The notes beneath the pieces are model-generated. The model searched no databases. It had not been told where the DNA came from and saw only the letters and a list, made by a program, of their open reading frames with translations. Shown one piece after another: positions 32,598 to 33,459 of a stretch of 33,459 nt of DNA; position 1 is the stretch's first letter, and every line of letters starts with the position of its first letter. The stretch is from DAIMZM01 sp036733985 (GTDB lineage: Bacteria > Bacillota > Dehalobacteriia > UBA4068). Where the stretch lies: NCBI GenBank assembly GCA_036733985.1, contig DAIMZM010000015.1, positions 1-33,459 on the forward strand, written 5' to 3'. The position numbers were made by a program, and so were the translations under genes.

Positions 32598-33459
32598 ATG
32601 ACAGAACGCAAACCTGTGGCCCCCTATATGGCCCTGGGCCTTTCCACCGTGGTCTATGGCATCAGCAAGCGGGCCGATATCAAGCGCAATCTGGATAATA
32701 TCGAGAATATCATCCATGGGGCCCTCTCTACCTGTAATATCAATATGCCGATCAAGATCATCGCCCTGGCTGAAGGCGCTTTGACCGGTTTTACCGACGA
32801 GGTCTTCGACCTGCCCCACCGGCTCTGCGCCAATGAGCTGTTCATTGAAATCCCCGGCCCGGAGACGGAGCGTTTGGGCGCTTTGGCCAAGCTCTACGAC
32901 ACTCATATCATCGTCCAGTGCAAGGCCCGCTGGCCCGAGGTGCTGCCGGATCTCTATTTCAATACCCTGTTCATCATCGGCCCTGAGGGGGATGTGGTAC
33001 ACAAGGCGGCCAAGAACCATATCTGGTGCCGGGAACGCTCCTGCACGCCCCATGACGTATACGACCGCTGGGTGTCCCTGTTCGGCGACGGCATCGAGGC
33101 TTTTTATCCGGTTTACCGCTCGGATGTGATCGGTAATGTGGGCACCATCTGCTGCAGCGACGGCGAATATCCGGAAGCTGTGCGGGCCCTGGCCTTCAAT
33201 GGCGCGGAGGTGGTATACCGGCCCAGCGAGGCCATGCCCATGACCGGCTCCGGCTATCCGGGGGGTGGCGGCTGGATGATCCAGAACCGGGGGCATGCCC
33301 AGTTCAATTCCTTGTATATGCTTTGCCCCAACGTGGGCCCGGTCTATGTCAGCCCGGAAATGGAGCATCCTTTCGACGTGGGCGGCGGCAGCTCCCATAT
33401 CGTGGATTATCTGGGCAATGTCATCTCCTATTCCGCTTCCGGCGCCAATACGGTGGTGG
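32598..33459 (+). CDS. Nitrilase-superfamily amidase (3' partial)
   Basis: Carbon-nitrogen hydrolase, first 287 residues, cut by the window end. The catalytic triad is visible: Glu59 in IIALAEGALTGF, Lys139 in HKAAKNHIW, and Cys186 in GTICCSDGEYPE, where Cys-Ser-Asp replaces the usual Cys-Tyr-Asp. The layout resembles the larger aliphatic-amidase/formamidase branch. AAAGGAGG is six bases from the ATG, 43 bases after subunit 2 and on the same strand, so it is likely co-transcribed. It may hydrolyse an amide or N-carbamoyl group in the same pathway as the PLP pair. The substrate is unknown. Confidence 0.88.
   Translation, partial: MTERKPVAPYMALGLSTVVYGISKRADIKRNLDNIENIIHGALSTCNINMPIKIIALAEGALTGFTDEVFDLPHRLCANELFIEIPGPETERLGALAKLYDTHIIVQCKARWPEVLPDLYFNTLFIIGPEGDVVHKAAKNHIWCRERSCTPHDVYDRWVSLFGDGIEAFYPVYRSDVIGNVGTICCSDGEYPEAVRALAFNGAEVVYRPSEAMPMTGSGYPGGGGWMIQNRGHAQFNSLYMLCPNVGPVYVSPEMEHPFDVGGGSSHIVDYLGNVISYSASGANTVV

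Noticed and set aside
31079..33398. Long minus-strand frames opposite gcvPB and the nitrilase
   Set aside because: Coding on the plus strand is certain from catalytic motifs; the antisense frames have no ribosome binding site or recognisable motif.
1..33459. CRISPR arrays, tRNA or rRNA genes, insertion sequences, prophage genes
   Set aside because: No regular short direct repeats, cloverleaf sequences, rRNA-like stretches, transposases or phage proteins were recognised anywhere in the window.

Overview
The window looks like the chromosome of an anaerobic, GC-rich (roughly 57% by eye) member of the Bacillota, possibly a Negativicutes or Clostridia/Peptococcia-type organism. The pointers are a diol dehydratase reactivase, a TPP riboswitch with a sigma-A promoter, an S-layer homology protein, split glycine-dehydrogenase-type genes, membrane-bound LuxR regulators and strong AGGAGG ribosome binding sites. 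No rRNA, tRNA, CRISPR array, transposase or phage gene was seen. Species-level assignment is not possible from the sequence alone.

Layout. (1) 1-2054, plus: end of a propanediol/glycerol dehydratase operon (pduG, cut by the window edge; pduH; a GlcG/PduO-C-like protein), closed by a hairpin. (2) 2174-5201, minus: a sugar-type solute-binding lipoprotein overlapping a two-helix membrane LuxR regulator, with no permease or ATPase beside it; it looks like a sensor pair. (3) 5424-8499, plus: a compact operon of four zinc-ribbon proteins, a zinc-ribbon membrane protein and a lipoprotein, with a possible 43-residue leader ORF. (4) 8590-13900: a PucR regulator divergent from a flavin reductase, an ornithine-cyclodeaminase-family enzyme, a creatininase and a truncated molybdenum hydroxylase; this reads as nitrogen-compound catabolism. 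(5) 13809-18104, minus: OFA-type MFS transporter, SDR dehydrogenase, TPP enzyme, second OFA-type MFS transporter. Two junctions (near 13,895 and 16,137) break four genes here. (6) 18352-20756, plus: a zinc alcohol dehydrogenase and an AraC regulator. (7) 20789-23917: a textbook promoter, TPP riboswitch and terminator ahead of a thiamine-precursor ABC system (thiamine-binding protein, ThiX, ThiY, ThiZ), then a HAD-like protein. (8) 24478-28243: a VOC protein with a WYL-regulator remnant and a palindromic operator, a 12-helix LuxR regulator, and an S-layer protein. (9) 28420-33459: a MerR/GyrI-type regulator, a divergent glycine-decarboxylase-like pair (PA and PB) and a nitrilase-family amidase cut by the window edge.

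The most interesting unit is the last one. The two P-protein-like subunits keep the PLP lysine and overall fold signatures but have changed several motifs that are nearly invariant in true glycine decarboxylase. They sit with an amidase and no GcvH, GcvT or lipoamide dehydrogenase in view. The promoter in front of them has a 19-bp spacer filled by a 23-bp dyad, the classic MerR-activator layout, directly downstream of the merR gene. This suggests a self-contained, inducer-controlled pathway for a substrate other than free glycine. Second in interest are the solute-binding-protein/LuxR pair, the zinc-ribbon operon and the double gene-breaking rearrangement.
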